Shown here one piece after another: positions 1 through 11,298 of a stretch of DNA of 64,000 nucleotides. The notes beneath the pieces are model-generated. The model did no database searches. It was not told where the DNA came from and saw nothing but the letters and a program-made list of their open reading frames with translations. The stretch lies in assembly GCA_001414485.1 (NCBI GenBank), contig LLEY01000055.1:310001-374000 (forward strand). The letters are read 5' to 3'. How positions within the stretch are numbered: position 1 is the first letter of the stretch; every line of letters begins with the position of its first letter. The stretch comes from Calycina herbarum (lineage: Eukaryota > Ascomycota > Leotiomycetes > Helotiales > Pezizellaceae). The translations under genes and the position numbers were made by a program.

Positions 1-3000
1 TGGCTTGCGTGTTCCGAAGACAATACAAGGGCATTCAAGATATTCACATTCGAAAACTCGAAGGATGGCATTGCTGTTCGCTCCACATCTGTTGCTTGCA
101 TGATTGCCTCCATGGCCGTGGCAAGGTATCCGGTTCCAGGAAATACGACAGTCTCCTCCAGTTTATGGTCTTTGAGCCATTCTATCTCATCAACCTTGAT
201 CAGATTGCGGAAGATCTTGTTATCACCGTTACCACCGGGCATCAATGTCCCAAGCAGCTCATGACGAGGATGTTTTCTGTGTCGATATTCTGTCGAGGCT
301 CGACACTCTGTCCATAGCATGTTCTCGTAGCTGAATCGATATGGTGGGAGATCGGTCAAGACGCGGAACAAACTCTTCGATGACTTCCACGGAGTTTGCA
401 ATCCATTGACTTTGGACCAATCGATGTCACAGCCGTTGAGCCATAACTTCCCTGCGAAGGACAAAGTGCTCTCCAGAGCATTTGTGTTTCGCTTTATTGG
501 TGCTCCATACTTGACTGCCGTTGCCGCAACACCAGCTTTCGCGAGAGTCTGCTTTATGGGTAATTCTAGAGAAGAGTGTGGGCCGAGTTCGATAAAGTAA
601 TGCTCTAAATGGCTATTAATTTGATGGATAGCTTCAGAGAACCGGACTTGACTTTCGAGGTTGCTGCGCCAGTAGCTACTCGTAAACCCCGAGCTTTTTG
701 GTTGGCCAGTAACTGAAGACATCACCATGGTCGAACCAATTGGTAGCTTGAACGATGGAGCCAAGGTCGGTAGGACTGTGTCGAGAAGGGATTGGTACTC
801 GTCTCCGAAAAGTAACATATGATGTGAGTGATACGCCTGTCCCCCAGTTTTTAGTTTTCGTGCGAATGTGCTTTCCTCTTGCAGGACCCCGAGCAGTTTG
901 TCGATTGCCTCGGAGTCGCCAGAAATCGTTACTCCCTCGGGGGAGTTAACACAGGCCACTCTGAGATTTTTCTCCAGCCCAAGGTTGGAAATTGCTTCCA
1001 CTGCACTAGATTCGGACAAGCCTACCGCCATCATGGAGCCATCCTGGGTATTTCTAGAAACACAATGTCCTCTATAATAGGCAATAACAATCGCCTCAGC
1101 AGCAGAAACATGCCCTGCCGCGAAAGCTCCTGCTATTTCACCACTAGAATGACCAACTGTCATTTCCGCAAGAATCCCCCAAGAAGCAAGAAGTTGTACT
1201 AATGCAACCTGAATTGCAGTACAGCATGGTTGTGATCGTTGAGGCGTATGCATAAGCTCCGGATTCTCAGCAACCAGGATAGCATCTTTCAGAGACCAAT
1301 TTGGGCCATGAGGGATACTTTGAAGAACAGAGTCCATCTCCGAAATAGCATTCCTAAAAACCGAGAACTCGGAAAAGAGCTCTCGACACATGCCTGGCCA
1401 TTGCGATCCCTGACCGGTAAAGACGAATGCAAATGGAGGAGCACTTCCATGAGCTGGCGAGGCCGCTGTTGTTAATGTTTGGGAGGTAAATGCATGATTG
1501 ATGTCATTTTCTCGAGACGCAACAAGGAAACCCCGTACGGGGAAGTTTGTTCTTCGAGAGCCGAGGGTATGGGCGAGATCTAGGATATCTGCATTTTGGA
1601 AGTCGAACTTGGCGAAGTCTGTGACTCGGGCTTCGAGTGAAGCTGTGGTGGTTGCTGATAGTGGGAGGACGAGGGATGATTGGGGGACTGCTAATTTTTT
1701 GACTTCTGTTTCGGATGAAATACTTCTGGTTGCTTCTTCTAGGATTACGTGGGCATTTGCACCGCCGTATCCGAATGAATTGATACCTATAGGGGAGTTA
1801 GCTTTCGTTTCTTCCCTAATTGAACATATCGTAATTCCGGCTGGTGTCAAAAATGATGGGTCCTTGTTCCTTTTTCTCATTTTACGAAACAGTCTAGGAC
1901 AACTAAAGGCATTGTTTGAAGAGGCTTAGGAGAATTGGAAACGGGGTTTCTTCATTCTCGTAAACCTTCTCCGATAAATTCTATTTCGTATAATATGGAG
2001 AACAATGACCGGTCCTCTTAGAATGGTCTCGGGGAAGTTTCGGAGAAGTTCTCTGTGAGACCCATTTTCTCCGAGACCTATTCAAAAACGCGGAGATATG
2101 ATATGGGAATACAGCAAAATGTTAATTGGGACTTACCAATACGTCTAACCTGAGATGAAGGCCCAGGCCAAGCGGTCAACTCAGTTGGTATGGAAATGTG
2201 GCGCTCATCAGCTTTTAACTTTGGGTTGATGTTTCTGAGACCATAGGTAGGAGGAATCTGTCCCCTTTCGAGAGCGAAAGTTGACTTGAGGACGCTGGAT
2301 ATCCCAGAAGCTGCTTCGCCGTGTCCCACATTGGTCTTGACTGAGCCTATTAGGAGTTTTCTTTCTGGTGTACGTTTGAATACTCGAGATAATGCTTCAA
2401 CTTCAATTCCGTCCCCGACCTTGTCACGATATCAGTGAGGTTTCCCCAATCAAAAGAAGGATGGTACATACTTTTGTTCCTGTGCCGTGACACTCGACAT
2501 ATGAAATGTCATCAGGGTCAAGACCCCCTTTTGCAAGAGCTTTCCTAATGACGGCTGCTTGCCCGTCAGCACTTGGGAGACTAATACCTGCTGTCTTTCC
2601 ATTTCTATGTTCAAGTTAGTCATGTCACAGCCATGCTTTGTATTTGTCTGGCACTTACGCGTTTATTGCAGAACCTCTGACAATGCTACGGATGGGATCA
2701 CCATCACGAATAGCGTCCGAAAGTCTCCTGACGTATAATGCACCGATCCCATCTGCTCTGCCATAACCATCGGCCGAGATATCAAACGTATGGCACTCGC
2801 TAGTGGCAGAGAGAACGCCAGCCTTCAGTGTACCAATGTGTTGCTCTGCGGATTGAATGAGATTCGCTCCAGCAACTATTGCAGAATCACACTCAAAATT
2901 TTGCAACGCCGTACACGCAACGTGGAGACAATACAGCGAAGAAGAGCAAGCGGTATCTAGGACAAGACTTCAGGTAATGAGTATTGCAATATGCTTCCAA

Positions 3001-3658
3001 AAGGGCTTTTGTACTTACCTAGGGCCAAGGAGATTGAATACATGACTTATTCGATTTCCAAGGATGGTAGTGCCCATTCCAGTTGCCGAATACCGAGATA
3101 GATAATCAGAATCGCGAGTCTGCATAACTTGATAGTCGACCGTGAAGTTACCGACGTAACAACCAGTATTCGACCCAGAAGCCTTGTCGAGTGGTATCCC
3201 CGCATTTTCTAAACACTCAAAAACTACTTCGAGGAGCTTTCGTTGTTGAGGATCCATGTATGTTGCCTCGAGGTTGTTGATGCCAAAAAAGCTGTTATCA
3301 AACTCCCGAATATCCTCTTGAAGAAAATAGCCTCCCTTGGTATTCATGCTTCCTGGACGATCAGCACCGTTTGGATGATAAAAACCATCCACGTTGAATC
3401 GAGATTTAGGAACATCGCATTGTCCTGAACGACCCTTGGAAATGAGATCCCAGAAAGAACGTGGCGAAGATGAATCTCCAGGAAGACGGCATGCTGACAT
3501 TCTGGTTAGCCAACAGTGGGTGTCAAGGGACTGAGCAAACTCGTACCAAATCCACAGATCGCGATTGGCTCTGATGGAGGTAAATTGGTTGATGGAGTCG
3601 CGGAGTAAGTGGGACTAGAGGAGCCCTCACTCGACTGGGACAGCATCATTGGAGCCAT
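1..3658 (-). CDS. Highly reducing polyketide synthase, N-terminal part (KS-AT-start of DH), runs off the left edge
   Basis: Iterative type I PKS that builds a polyketide chain from acyl-CoA units. Exons (minus strand): 3658-3547, 3493-3019, 2967-2659, 2604-2472, 2419-2137 and 1786-1 onward, about 1,030 residues in the window. The ketosynthase (about 29-450) has DTACSSS (Cys203), ECHGTGT (His338) and KTNVGH (His376). The acyltransferase (about 555-880) has GHSSGE (Ser651) and YHSHHM. The dehydratase starts near 945 with WLKDHKL (His978). KS-AT-DH order without a SAT or product-template domain indicates the highly reducing class. MT, ER, KR and ACP domains would lie outside the window. The start ATG is the first in frame before PIAICGFACRLPG. 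The last intron seen (1787-2136) is 350 nt, against 51-54 nt for the others. In the DH motif the usual HxxxGxxxxP reads HKLEETVVFP, so the Gly is Glu. The product cannot be predicted from this part. Confidence 0.95.
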
Positions 3659-4167
3659 GGTGAACGAATGTCTTTAGGCGAAAGACCGTAGAACAAAATT
3701 GCACACAAGAGGGTATGACAATCCAATGATCCTTGAAGATCATGCAGATAATGTGATTTGAAATTTGTTTCGTGGCAGTGGGATTAGGGTGTATATAAAG
3801 GTGCTCCTTTCGACTCAGGGAACTGAAAGTAGATGGCCGAGGTTGTAATGTTACCAGGATTATATCTGCATGAAAGCGGTAAGTATGGTGATGTCGGGCC
3901 TGGCATTGGAAATCCCGAACTGCTCGGGAAGAGTTGATGAAGCAAAGTTTCGGTATGCCTCGCCTCTTCCAATCACCGAGACGTTGCTTTTCAGTTACCG
4001 CCATCCTACCACGAGAAAGTTTTGCTAGAGCATTGCATCCATACTCTTGGCTAAAATGTTCAACTTTCCTTCACTGTTGTTCTTTTTCGCTGCTTTGTTT
4101 TGAACTGAAGATTTTGTCAGCGGTATCTTTGCAATCCTCGTAGTTTATATCTGCCGAATCAACAAAA
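3659..4167. promoter_or_regulatory. Divergent promoter between the PKS and the first SDR
   Basis: This 509 bp region separates the start codons of two genes transcribed away from each other, so it probably drives both. A plus-strand TATATAAA lies at 3792-3799, about 370 bp before the SDR start. I read the region for the AflR-type palindrome TCG-N5-CGA and did not find a clear copy. Promoter function is inferred from position only. Confidence 0.45.
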
Positions 4168-5380
4168 ATGGGAGGAGATTCACCGCCCTCGGTCCTCATT
4201 ACAGGGTAGGTATTGTAATTCTGAAGAAATCTGCAGCCACCACGCTAACGGAAACTGAAGTTGTGGGGAAGGTGGAATTGGCCATGCTCTAGCCCTAGAG
4301 TTCAAATCCAAAGGTTCGCAAATCTTCATCAGAAGATTGAATAGGAGTTGATTCACAACCTAGGATACACCGTTATTACGACATTGCTTCCTCACGAGCC
4401 CCGTGATCACTTGACGGACTTCGGAATCCACGCCTTCAACGCGGACGTGACCAAGGATGACGATGTAAAGGAATTGCGAAACGACGTTGGGGACATCGTT
4501 CATGGAAGTCTGGATGTACTAGTTAATAACGCGTAAGTTGAACTTTCTGAACCAAGACGACTCGCGCTGACCCTTATCTTTCTGAATTAGTGGAATTTGT
4601 AGGTTTTAAATCAACCAACCTGCATACAAGTCTAACTTTGCAAGGCTATACCATGACCGCGATAGATACCGAAGTCAAGGAAGTGGAAAAGATGTTTGCC
4701 GTCAACGTCTTTGGGCCAATGCGAATGGTACATTTCTTCCACCCATTGCTTGTTAAGGCCGGAGGAAGATATGCACCTTCAAAAATTGTGAACATCGGGT
4801 CGGTGGGAGGGATTGTTCCGTTTGTATATGGATCATCTTACAATGCTACGAAGGCTGCTCTGCACCATTGGGGCAACACTTTGAGGGTTGAACTGAAACC
4901 ACTCGGGTAAAGTCATCCCCCCTCTTTATGTCGTAAGAAAGCTGACCAAAAAACACAGCGTTTCCGTGGTAAACATAATATCAGGTGAAGTCTCCACCAA
5001 CATTTTGAAACGAGACCAAGGAAGGAAACTTCCAACAGGATCACTTTATACGCCACTCGAAGAGGAATTTAGCAACCACGTAACAAGAACACCAAGTGAG
5101 GATATATCTGATGACCTAAGTGCGAAGCTAATATTTATTAGACACCACGAGTCCTCAGAAATATGCCTCCGCGGTAGTGTATGAGGTGATGAAAAAGAAC
5201 CCTAGCGCTTGGTTTTGGACGGGGGCCTCCACCTCGATTGTCAGATTCGGTGATAACTTTCTACCAAGGACCTTCTGGGTAACAAATCCTCTGTCTCATG
5301 TCCCTAATAAATACTGAACGTGAAACCAGGACTGGCTATTTACGCGGATGTTCAATCTAAATAGACTGAGAAGTGAATGA
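4168..5380 (+). CDS. Short-chain dehydrogenase/reductase, AYR1-like (SDR 1)
   Basis: NAD(P)H-dependent oxidoreductase of about 284 residues. Exons: 4168-4205, 4261-4313, 4364-4532, 4591-4598, 4645-4906, 4959-5095, 5142-5278 and 5330-5380; all junctions keep frame. The cofactor motif is TGCGEGGIG near the N-terminus. NNAG follows, and the active site is the Ser of NIGSVGG plus YNATK (Tyr and Lys). The TGCxxGGIG form and overall layout resemble 1-acyl-dihydroxyacetone-phosphate reductase-like SDRs, which are common tailoring enzymes in fungal clusters. The fourth exon is only 8 nt but is needed to read NNAGICYTM. The donor after exon 2 is GTTCGC, which is atypical but supported by the join KGYTV. 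It sits head to head with the PKS, so a role in the same pathway is likely. The substrate is unknown. Confidence 0.88.
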
Positions 5381-6077
5381 CCATCACAAGGCTAGCTTTG
5401 GATTTGGATATGGTGCTTGTGCTGGAAATTTTGTTTTACTTTGGGCTGAGCACAAAGGGGTCCCGAATTTTTGCGTTTGTGCTGGCATAGGTATGAGAAT
5501 GTTTAGCGAATGAAAAACCAGCCAATTTTTGAGCATTCTGAAGTAGACTTCCAATAGTACTAATATGAGTGTTTGCCGGCTTTCAGAGAAGTGTGTGATG
5601 ACTATGTGGGTCACATTTGATGGTAAGGCGATTGCTATTGCTCTTCGGTTTCTGCTGCAGGTTGTATGCATCTTGAGATAATTAGAATAAGTGAAATTAT
5701 GAATCGAGATAGTTCAGGAGAATCAGAAGTTTGATATCTCAGTTCTCCTAAAGCCTCTCGATTAATAGCTGTAAATTCCAAAGATGTCTCGTACATTGGA
5801 GCAATGTCACCCAGATCAGCGATTTCGAACAACCGAGAAACTTTCCCCCAATCTAGACGATTTGGACAGAGAGTAGCTATTGCCACGAGCGTATGGGTTA
5901 GAAAAACAGGGGCATCGAAGTAAAGCCGATTTTTTTGTGATGAGTGCGGGTTCCCGAAAGCCGTGGACTTGAAGAGATGACCCCAACCCAGACTCCAAGA
6001 AAATATACCAGAGAGTGTCGTGTTATTGTTGAAATTTCGTCCTTCCAGTTCCATAAAATTTGATAGCGTCTTATAAG
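5381..6077. other. Intergenic, 697 bp, no gene seen
   Basis: Terminator region of SDR 1 and promoter of SDR 2. An open frame of 149 codons exists on the minus strand (5635-6084) but has no recognisable domain, and it overlaps the SDR 2 start region. I treat it as chance. Confidence 0.5.
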
Positions 6078-7276
6078 ATGTCACTTCAGATTGATGGCGT
6101 GGCCTTGATTACTGGAGCTGGTCAGTCAAACCCCGGAGTGAGACCCCCAGGTTTGAGTTAAATTCTGACAGTCATGATCAGGAAGTGGAATCGGGAGAGA
6201 ATGTTCTCTCGCATATGCCGCTGAGGGGGCTCGTGGTGTTGTCCTTGCAGATTTGAACTACGAGGCTGCGCTCAAAGCTGCTGGTGAGAGCGAAGGCATT
6301 GCTACTCACGCCGGCTACAAAGCAGTAGCGATCGCGGTTGATGTGAGCGATCCATCGAGCGTAAAGAAGATGGTTGACGCAGCCGTGGAAGCTTTCGGGC
6401 GTATTGATTATAGCGTAAACAGCGCTGGAGTTGGTGTTCAGACTGCGCTACCCATCGAAGATGCAAACCTGGCCGAGATGAACCGCTTTTGGCAGGTCAA
6501 CGTGATGGGAACGCTGAATTGTATTCAAGCCGTAACCAAGGTGATGAAAGAGCAGAGCATTGCGACAAGCTCAAATCGTGGGAGAGTGCGTGAGGTTGGA
6601 CGTGGCGTGATACTCAACTTGGGTAGTTGCAACTCCTATGTGGCCACGCCACACATAGTTCAGGTAAGGTATTGCGATTGAAGTGGTCCTTCCCTGGCTG
6701 ACCTAGCTAGTACACAACTACGAAACACGCAGTCTTGGGGATGACGAGAAATGCTGGTATGTTGTGATGGAGATGTTTGTCGTCGGGAAATTGGAAATTA
6801 ATGAGTCACGTTTTAGCTCTCGATAATGCAAGTCACGGGATCAGAGTAAATGCAATTTGCCCTGGATGGGTAGATACACCAGTGAGTTGATTTCTTTATT
6901 TGCTTAATTCTATTTCGAATGGTTTTATTGCAGCTAAGATTTCGCTTTTGCAAAAACTGACCAAATTAGATGGTAGATGCTGCAATTAGTGGAAATCCTG
7001 ACCTTCCTCAGATGATGAAGACGATTATTCCAATGTCTCGAATTGCCAAAGCGGAAGAAATCGCGGATGTGGTGTTGTTTATGACAAGTCCCAGGTCAAG
7101 CTATGTTACAGGTACGTCAATTATTTGGACAATCTCTTTGCTTCAGTGGATGCAATGGGCTTTCGATTGGACTTTTGAAGATTTTATTAGTATATTGACT
7201 TGACTGACTTAATATGGCTCAAGGGGTCGGGTGGTTAGTAGATGGAGGGACCACGCTTCAGGTTCAGACTTGTTAA
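6078..7276 (+). CDS. Classical short-chain dehydrogenase/reductase (SDR 2)
   Basis: About 276 residues, NAD(P)-dependent alcohol/ketone oxidoreductase of the classical FabG-like type. Exons: 6078-6120, 6182-6663, 6711-6756, 6817-6881, 6970-7111 and 7224-7276; frame is continuous. TGAGSGIG binds the cofactor, NSAG stands in for the usual NNAG, the Ser lies in NLGSCNS, and YTTTK carries the catalytic Tyr and Lys. ICPGWVDTP and the C-terminal VGWLVDGG are typical family features. Its position between the PKS/SDR 1 pair and the cupin gene suggests a tailoring step on the polyketide. The substrate is not predictable from sequence. Confidence 0.9.
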
Positions 7277-8464
7277 GAAGGTTAACTTCAATTCTCGGAT
7301 GGAGATTGGAGATTGGAGATTGGATATGGATTTGTTCAGTTGACTAGGGACGCTATTCGATACCAAATTTGAATGAACCATTTAAAGAATTCAGATTAGA
7401 ATTTGCAATTGACTTTTTAAGGTTTGACGTAAAGAGACCCGTCTATTTCAAATGTATGGCAATGCTACCAATGACAAAACTTTAACAAAACTATCAGGTA
7501 AGAAAACTGCCAATTGGAGATATTCCTGAGATCAGAAATACTTCTGGTCACAGCGCATCCATATAACCCATTGACCTGTCATCAAATTCTCACTGTGAGC
7601 TTTCTTCGAAATTGTCCACATGTTTTATCCTTAACTTGACCATGATAGGTTAAGACTCGTCACACATTATATATCACAGATAACACAACAAAATAAGACA
7701 CAACGAATAGAGTGTCTTAAAGCGGCCCAATTTTGCGAGTTTCTTACATCTGCGGGCTTGCGGCGTTTACGACCATGATGCAGAACTCGTCAATACACAT
7801 GCAACCTGCAAACCACTGCATGTTGCACAATTCAATTACAAGCAAGCAAGGTATGCTCACCGCCTCCACCTCCTACGTATATGGCGGGCAGCTTATCGCA
7901 GGTAGGATTCGAGGCGTTTTTGTGGCTTTTGGCGTACCGTGGGAGCCAAGGAAATTACGAGAAATCAGGAAAAAAGATAAAGAAAGCGACGGGAAGCACG
8001 GGAAGCCCTCTTTAGGTAGGAAATACGACGCGAACAGCGCCATTCTGTATTCAGCTCAGGCCAGCATAGCGTTGATCTTGTTGTGGTTTGTGAATCTTAA
8101 ACTTGATATCTGTCCGTCCTCGAGAAACGCGGGGGTGGGAGTGGGTCGAGAAGACTGAGAAGATGGGGTAAATGTGGGGGTAAGATGAACTTGCGGCGCT
8201 GCTAAAGTGGGTACAGGTATGTATGTTTGATGGAAAAACCTACCTATTGCCATCAAGCATGCATTCCCGAAAACAGAATACCCGACCGTCCCCGAATAGC
8301 TTCACAACGGCGATTAAATTCGTTTTCGAGAAGCGGCCGACAAATGGAAGACCGAACCTGCCTGTCTCTTAAACAAGTAAGCCTATTTCTTCTGCTCTAT
8401 CTACCCTCGAAGACTTTATCCAGGGGTTCTCATTGAAACCGCTTCACCAAGAAAATCTCACATT
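7277..8464. other. Intergenic, 1.19 kb, no gene seen
   Basis: Contains a short tandem GGAGATT repeat (three units near 7300-7320) just after SDR 2. Open frames such as 7733-8158 show no family features. The 3' part is presumably the cupin gene promoter. Confidence 0.5.
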
Positions 8465-9458
8465 ATGGCTCCATCTGCAGATCCCGTGGTTATCAATCCT
8501 CCCACGGAAGTTGCCAAAAACCAAATCGCCTCACCAGCCGCAGAGCTCGACGATCAAGGGCCAATCACCAAATTTCCAGCTGATGATCTCCGTCCCGTTC
8601 GTCGATTCATTACATCGCATGATAACAATGGAAAAGGAATTTTCGTCGTTGACGATGACGGTGCACATCACAGAGGTTGGTGTTCTCCGAGTCCTTTTTC
8701 CTCTTTCAGGTTGTTTTAGGGGGGTTGAGACACTGTTTCCTCTTCATCCTCCTCTCACAACCCTGTTTCCACCTCTTCCTCCCCAGACATATTCTAGAAA
8801 TGGCAATACTGACTCCGAGGTCTTCCGCAGTAATGGTGAGAGGAAAAGGGGTTGCGAACATCATTTACAGTACTGGTTCCACGCCGGTGGACATGAATGA
8901 TGATAAAGACATGATCTATGCCAGAGATAACGAGGTGCATATTCATCGTTGCCCTTCTTATTTGTAAGATGGTTTTGCTGACCTCTTCTTGATAGCCCGG
9001 AATTCATGTAGCAAACGGAAGTGTGGCTCGACTCATAGACTTTGCTCCAGGTGTTGAGTCGGTAAGTTCTCTCTCTCAACTTTGTGACATATCTTATTCC
9101 ACAAACTCAAGAGCTGAGTAGAGCATTTAGCCGTTCCACCGGGCCATGTCAATTGACTATGGAATTGTCGTTGAGGGCACTTTTGAGTTGACCCTTGATA
9201 GTGGCGAGAAGAAAAGAATGCTGCCTGGTGACATGTGTAAGTTTGACCATCCATTTTTCCACCTGCAGACCATCAGCTGATATTCTTGCCACAGCGGTGA
9301 ATCGGGGTACAATGCACAAGTGGCGTAACTGCGACGAAACCCGTAGTGGACGAATGTTGTTCGTTCTGCTAGATGTGACGCCTCTTAAAGTGGCCGGGCA
9401 GTCAATTGAACAGGATTTGGGTGACTTGGCAAGTGAGTATGCTGATCTCGAGCAATGA
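8465..9458 (+). CDS. Cupin-domain protein
   Basis: Small single-cupin protein, about 216 residues, probably cytosolic (no signal peptide). Exons: 8465-8675, 8831-8934, 8996-9061, 9131-9236 and 9295-9458; frame is continuous. An N-terminal segment ([11 protein letters not shown]) leads into a region with VANIIYST, then the cupin fold: SPFHRAMS...VVEG supplies His and Glu, and RGTMHKW supplies a later His. These are plausible metal ligands. Proteins of this type occur in fungal secondary-metabolite clusters and are often guessed to be dehydratases, isomerases or dioxygenases; the actual reaction is unknown. It lies between SDR 2 and the AflR-like regulator. Confidence 0.87.
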
Positions 9459-9985
9459 ATTGTGTAGTGCGCTTGCACAGATCATACTCTTGCCGCCCAA
9501 TTGTAAAAAAGAGAAGGGTAGTTTTCATTATATATGGAACGAAATTACAGCCACTTTGACCGTATGCATGCACTCATTGATGTGATTGATTCGTCGCCGC
9601 GAGTCTATATGATTGAATCCAATGATAACAGCTGAGGTTTATCATGCTTCTCCACTTGAAATTATCCAAATAGTATTAGACGGTAAAAGCGAGCTTGAAC
9701 GGTCTGACGGAAAAATGAATGCCAATGGTTTGTAAAACGGATCAAAACCCCCTTCGCTCGTAATTTTTATAAGAAAGTGATAGTAAGCTCAGACGAAAAA
9801 ATGAAGTCAAAAGAATCATTTCTCTAGATCAGTCTTCTCATCCGTCCCCTCTTACCGATTGCTAGACTGAAAACGCCAATGCTTGAATGTTGCATTTTGT
9901 AATAGACCACCCCGAATCATTGTTGCCAAATGCCAAATGAAACCCAGCCACCCCCTCTCAAACTCCTTCTCTGTGGAAAGAATAC
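9459..9985. other. Intergenic between convergent genes, no gene seen
   Basis: This 527 bp region holds the 3' ends of the cupin gene (plus) and the AflR-like gene (minus). Nothing else was recognised. Confidence 0.5.
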
Positions 9986-11298
9986 TCAGACTCGGGCACT
10001 TGATGCAGTGACTTCTTGTGCTAAGAACCTATCTCTGACAGTCTGTGCCTTTTGCTCAAGCCACATATGAATACATTCACAAGCCATGACGTGAGCAGAA
10101 TTTCCTGCACCTTGCATATTTCTCATCAGTCGTATCGAGGCTGAGAACTGTCTTAATAATGCCTCCAGTTTTCGAAAATGCAGCAACCATAAATGCTGCT
10201 TCAGATTATCTTCATCGTCCGATTCAATTTGTAACACCCCCCATGAGAATTTGGGAGATGCAAGATTGGGCGTACGATCACCAGGATTATTTTCAGCAGC
10301 ATTTTCTAGCAACGGCAAGGCTTTCAAAAGTGTCGTCTCGAATCCTTGGACGATCCGACCCACGAGTATGGAGACCGTCAGTGTGGTCAATTCGTCCCAA
10401 GAGGTGCACTCGCATCGAATAGAGACTTCGGAAAGCTTGATGGCTCTTTTCAGTTGCGAGAGTTGGACATCAAATGAGGCATTATCGTCTTGAAATGATA
10501 GCGGTATTGACAGAAGTTCATTTGTGACTTCAGAAGTACAGCCACACCCGCGATTGGATAGCGATTGTGGGCTAGACTTATCAAGAAGTGGGGCTGATAA
10601 AGACCGTGAATGATTGAGGAATTCTGGAGACATTGCACTCGCGCTCATAGCTACATCGAAAGGTGCCTCGAGGCTACCCATGCTACCAAAATCCATAAAG
10701 TCGTAATCGGGTGTTGATTTGTCGTTGCTATATGCATTCGGTTGTTGCAAGTAAGAGTTGAAGTCGTGCAGGACATCCATGGAAGATAACATGGTGTTGT
10801 CTCCCACCCCATGATTCATATCAAAATCGATGTCTCCACACTCCGTTTGTTCTCTATTCTCTGATATTGAAGTTGCTGTAGATGTCGATGCTAATACGGA
10901 GGAATTGGAGTTTGATGCTGACGTGGACGTGGACGAAGAATTGGATGTGGAAGTTGAGTTTCTAGAACGAGAAGAATTGGATATCCCAATCGGGGAGGCT
11001 GTTGCATTCGAGGCCCCTATCCTTGGTGCAGTCTTGTGACTACGCCGAGAAAGACCATAGACACAAAATGCACCCTGCTTTTCACACCTCGCACTTGATT
11101 TCGAATTGTCAGCTCGAAAAGACAACAAAAGATGGAAAAAATTGTTAATTACCATGTTGGCTTGGCCTGGCTGCATCGAACTTTAGATTCATTGCATGCG
11201 TCACATGAAGCTCTCAGTTTCGCCGCTTTTCCGTCAGTTATCGAACCGGCAGCAATGTGCTCTAGAGATGAGGTGGTGTTGGTGTTGGCATCTGACAT
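9986..11298 (-). CDS. AflR-type Zn2Cys6 transcription factor
   Basis: Nuclear sequence-specific regulator, about 417 residues from two exons (11298-11153 and 11093-9986). The 59 nt intron falls inside the zinc cluster, and splicing it gives CDACNESKVRC...PTCARCEKQGAFC, the C-x2-C-x6-C-x6-C-x2-C-x6-C binuclear cluster. It is followed by YGLSRRSHK, as in aflatoxin regulator AflR. A Ser/Asn/Thr-rich low-complexity stretch follows. The C-terminal half (CECTSWDELTTLTVSILVGR and the MACECIHMW region) resembles the AflR regulatory domain. Members of this family normally control the biosynthetic cluster in which they sit, so the PKS, the SDRs and the cupin gene are the likely targets. That is inference. 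Confidence 0.92.

Noticed and set aside
3659..4167. AflR-type binding palindrome (TCG-N5-CGA) in the PKS/SDR promoter
   Set aside because: Read by eye on both strands without a convincing copy. This may reflect a different recognition sequence for this regulator.
5635..6084. Open frame of 149 codons, minus strand
   Set aside because: No recognisable domain, and it overlaps the start region of SDR 2. Judged a chance frame.
7733..8158. Open frame of 141 codons, plus strand
   Set aside because: No family motif, no clear context, and biased composition. Not supported as a gene.
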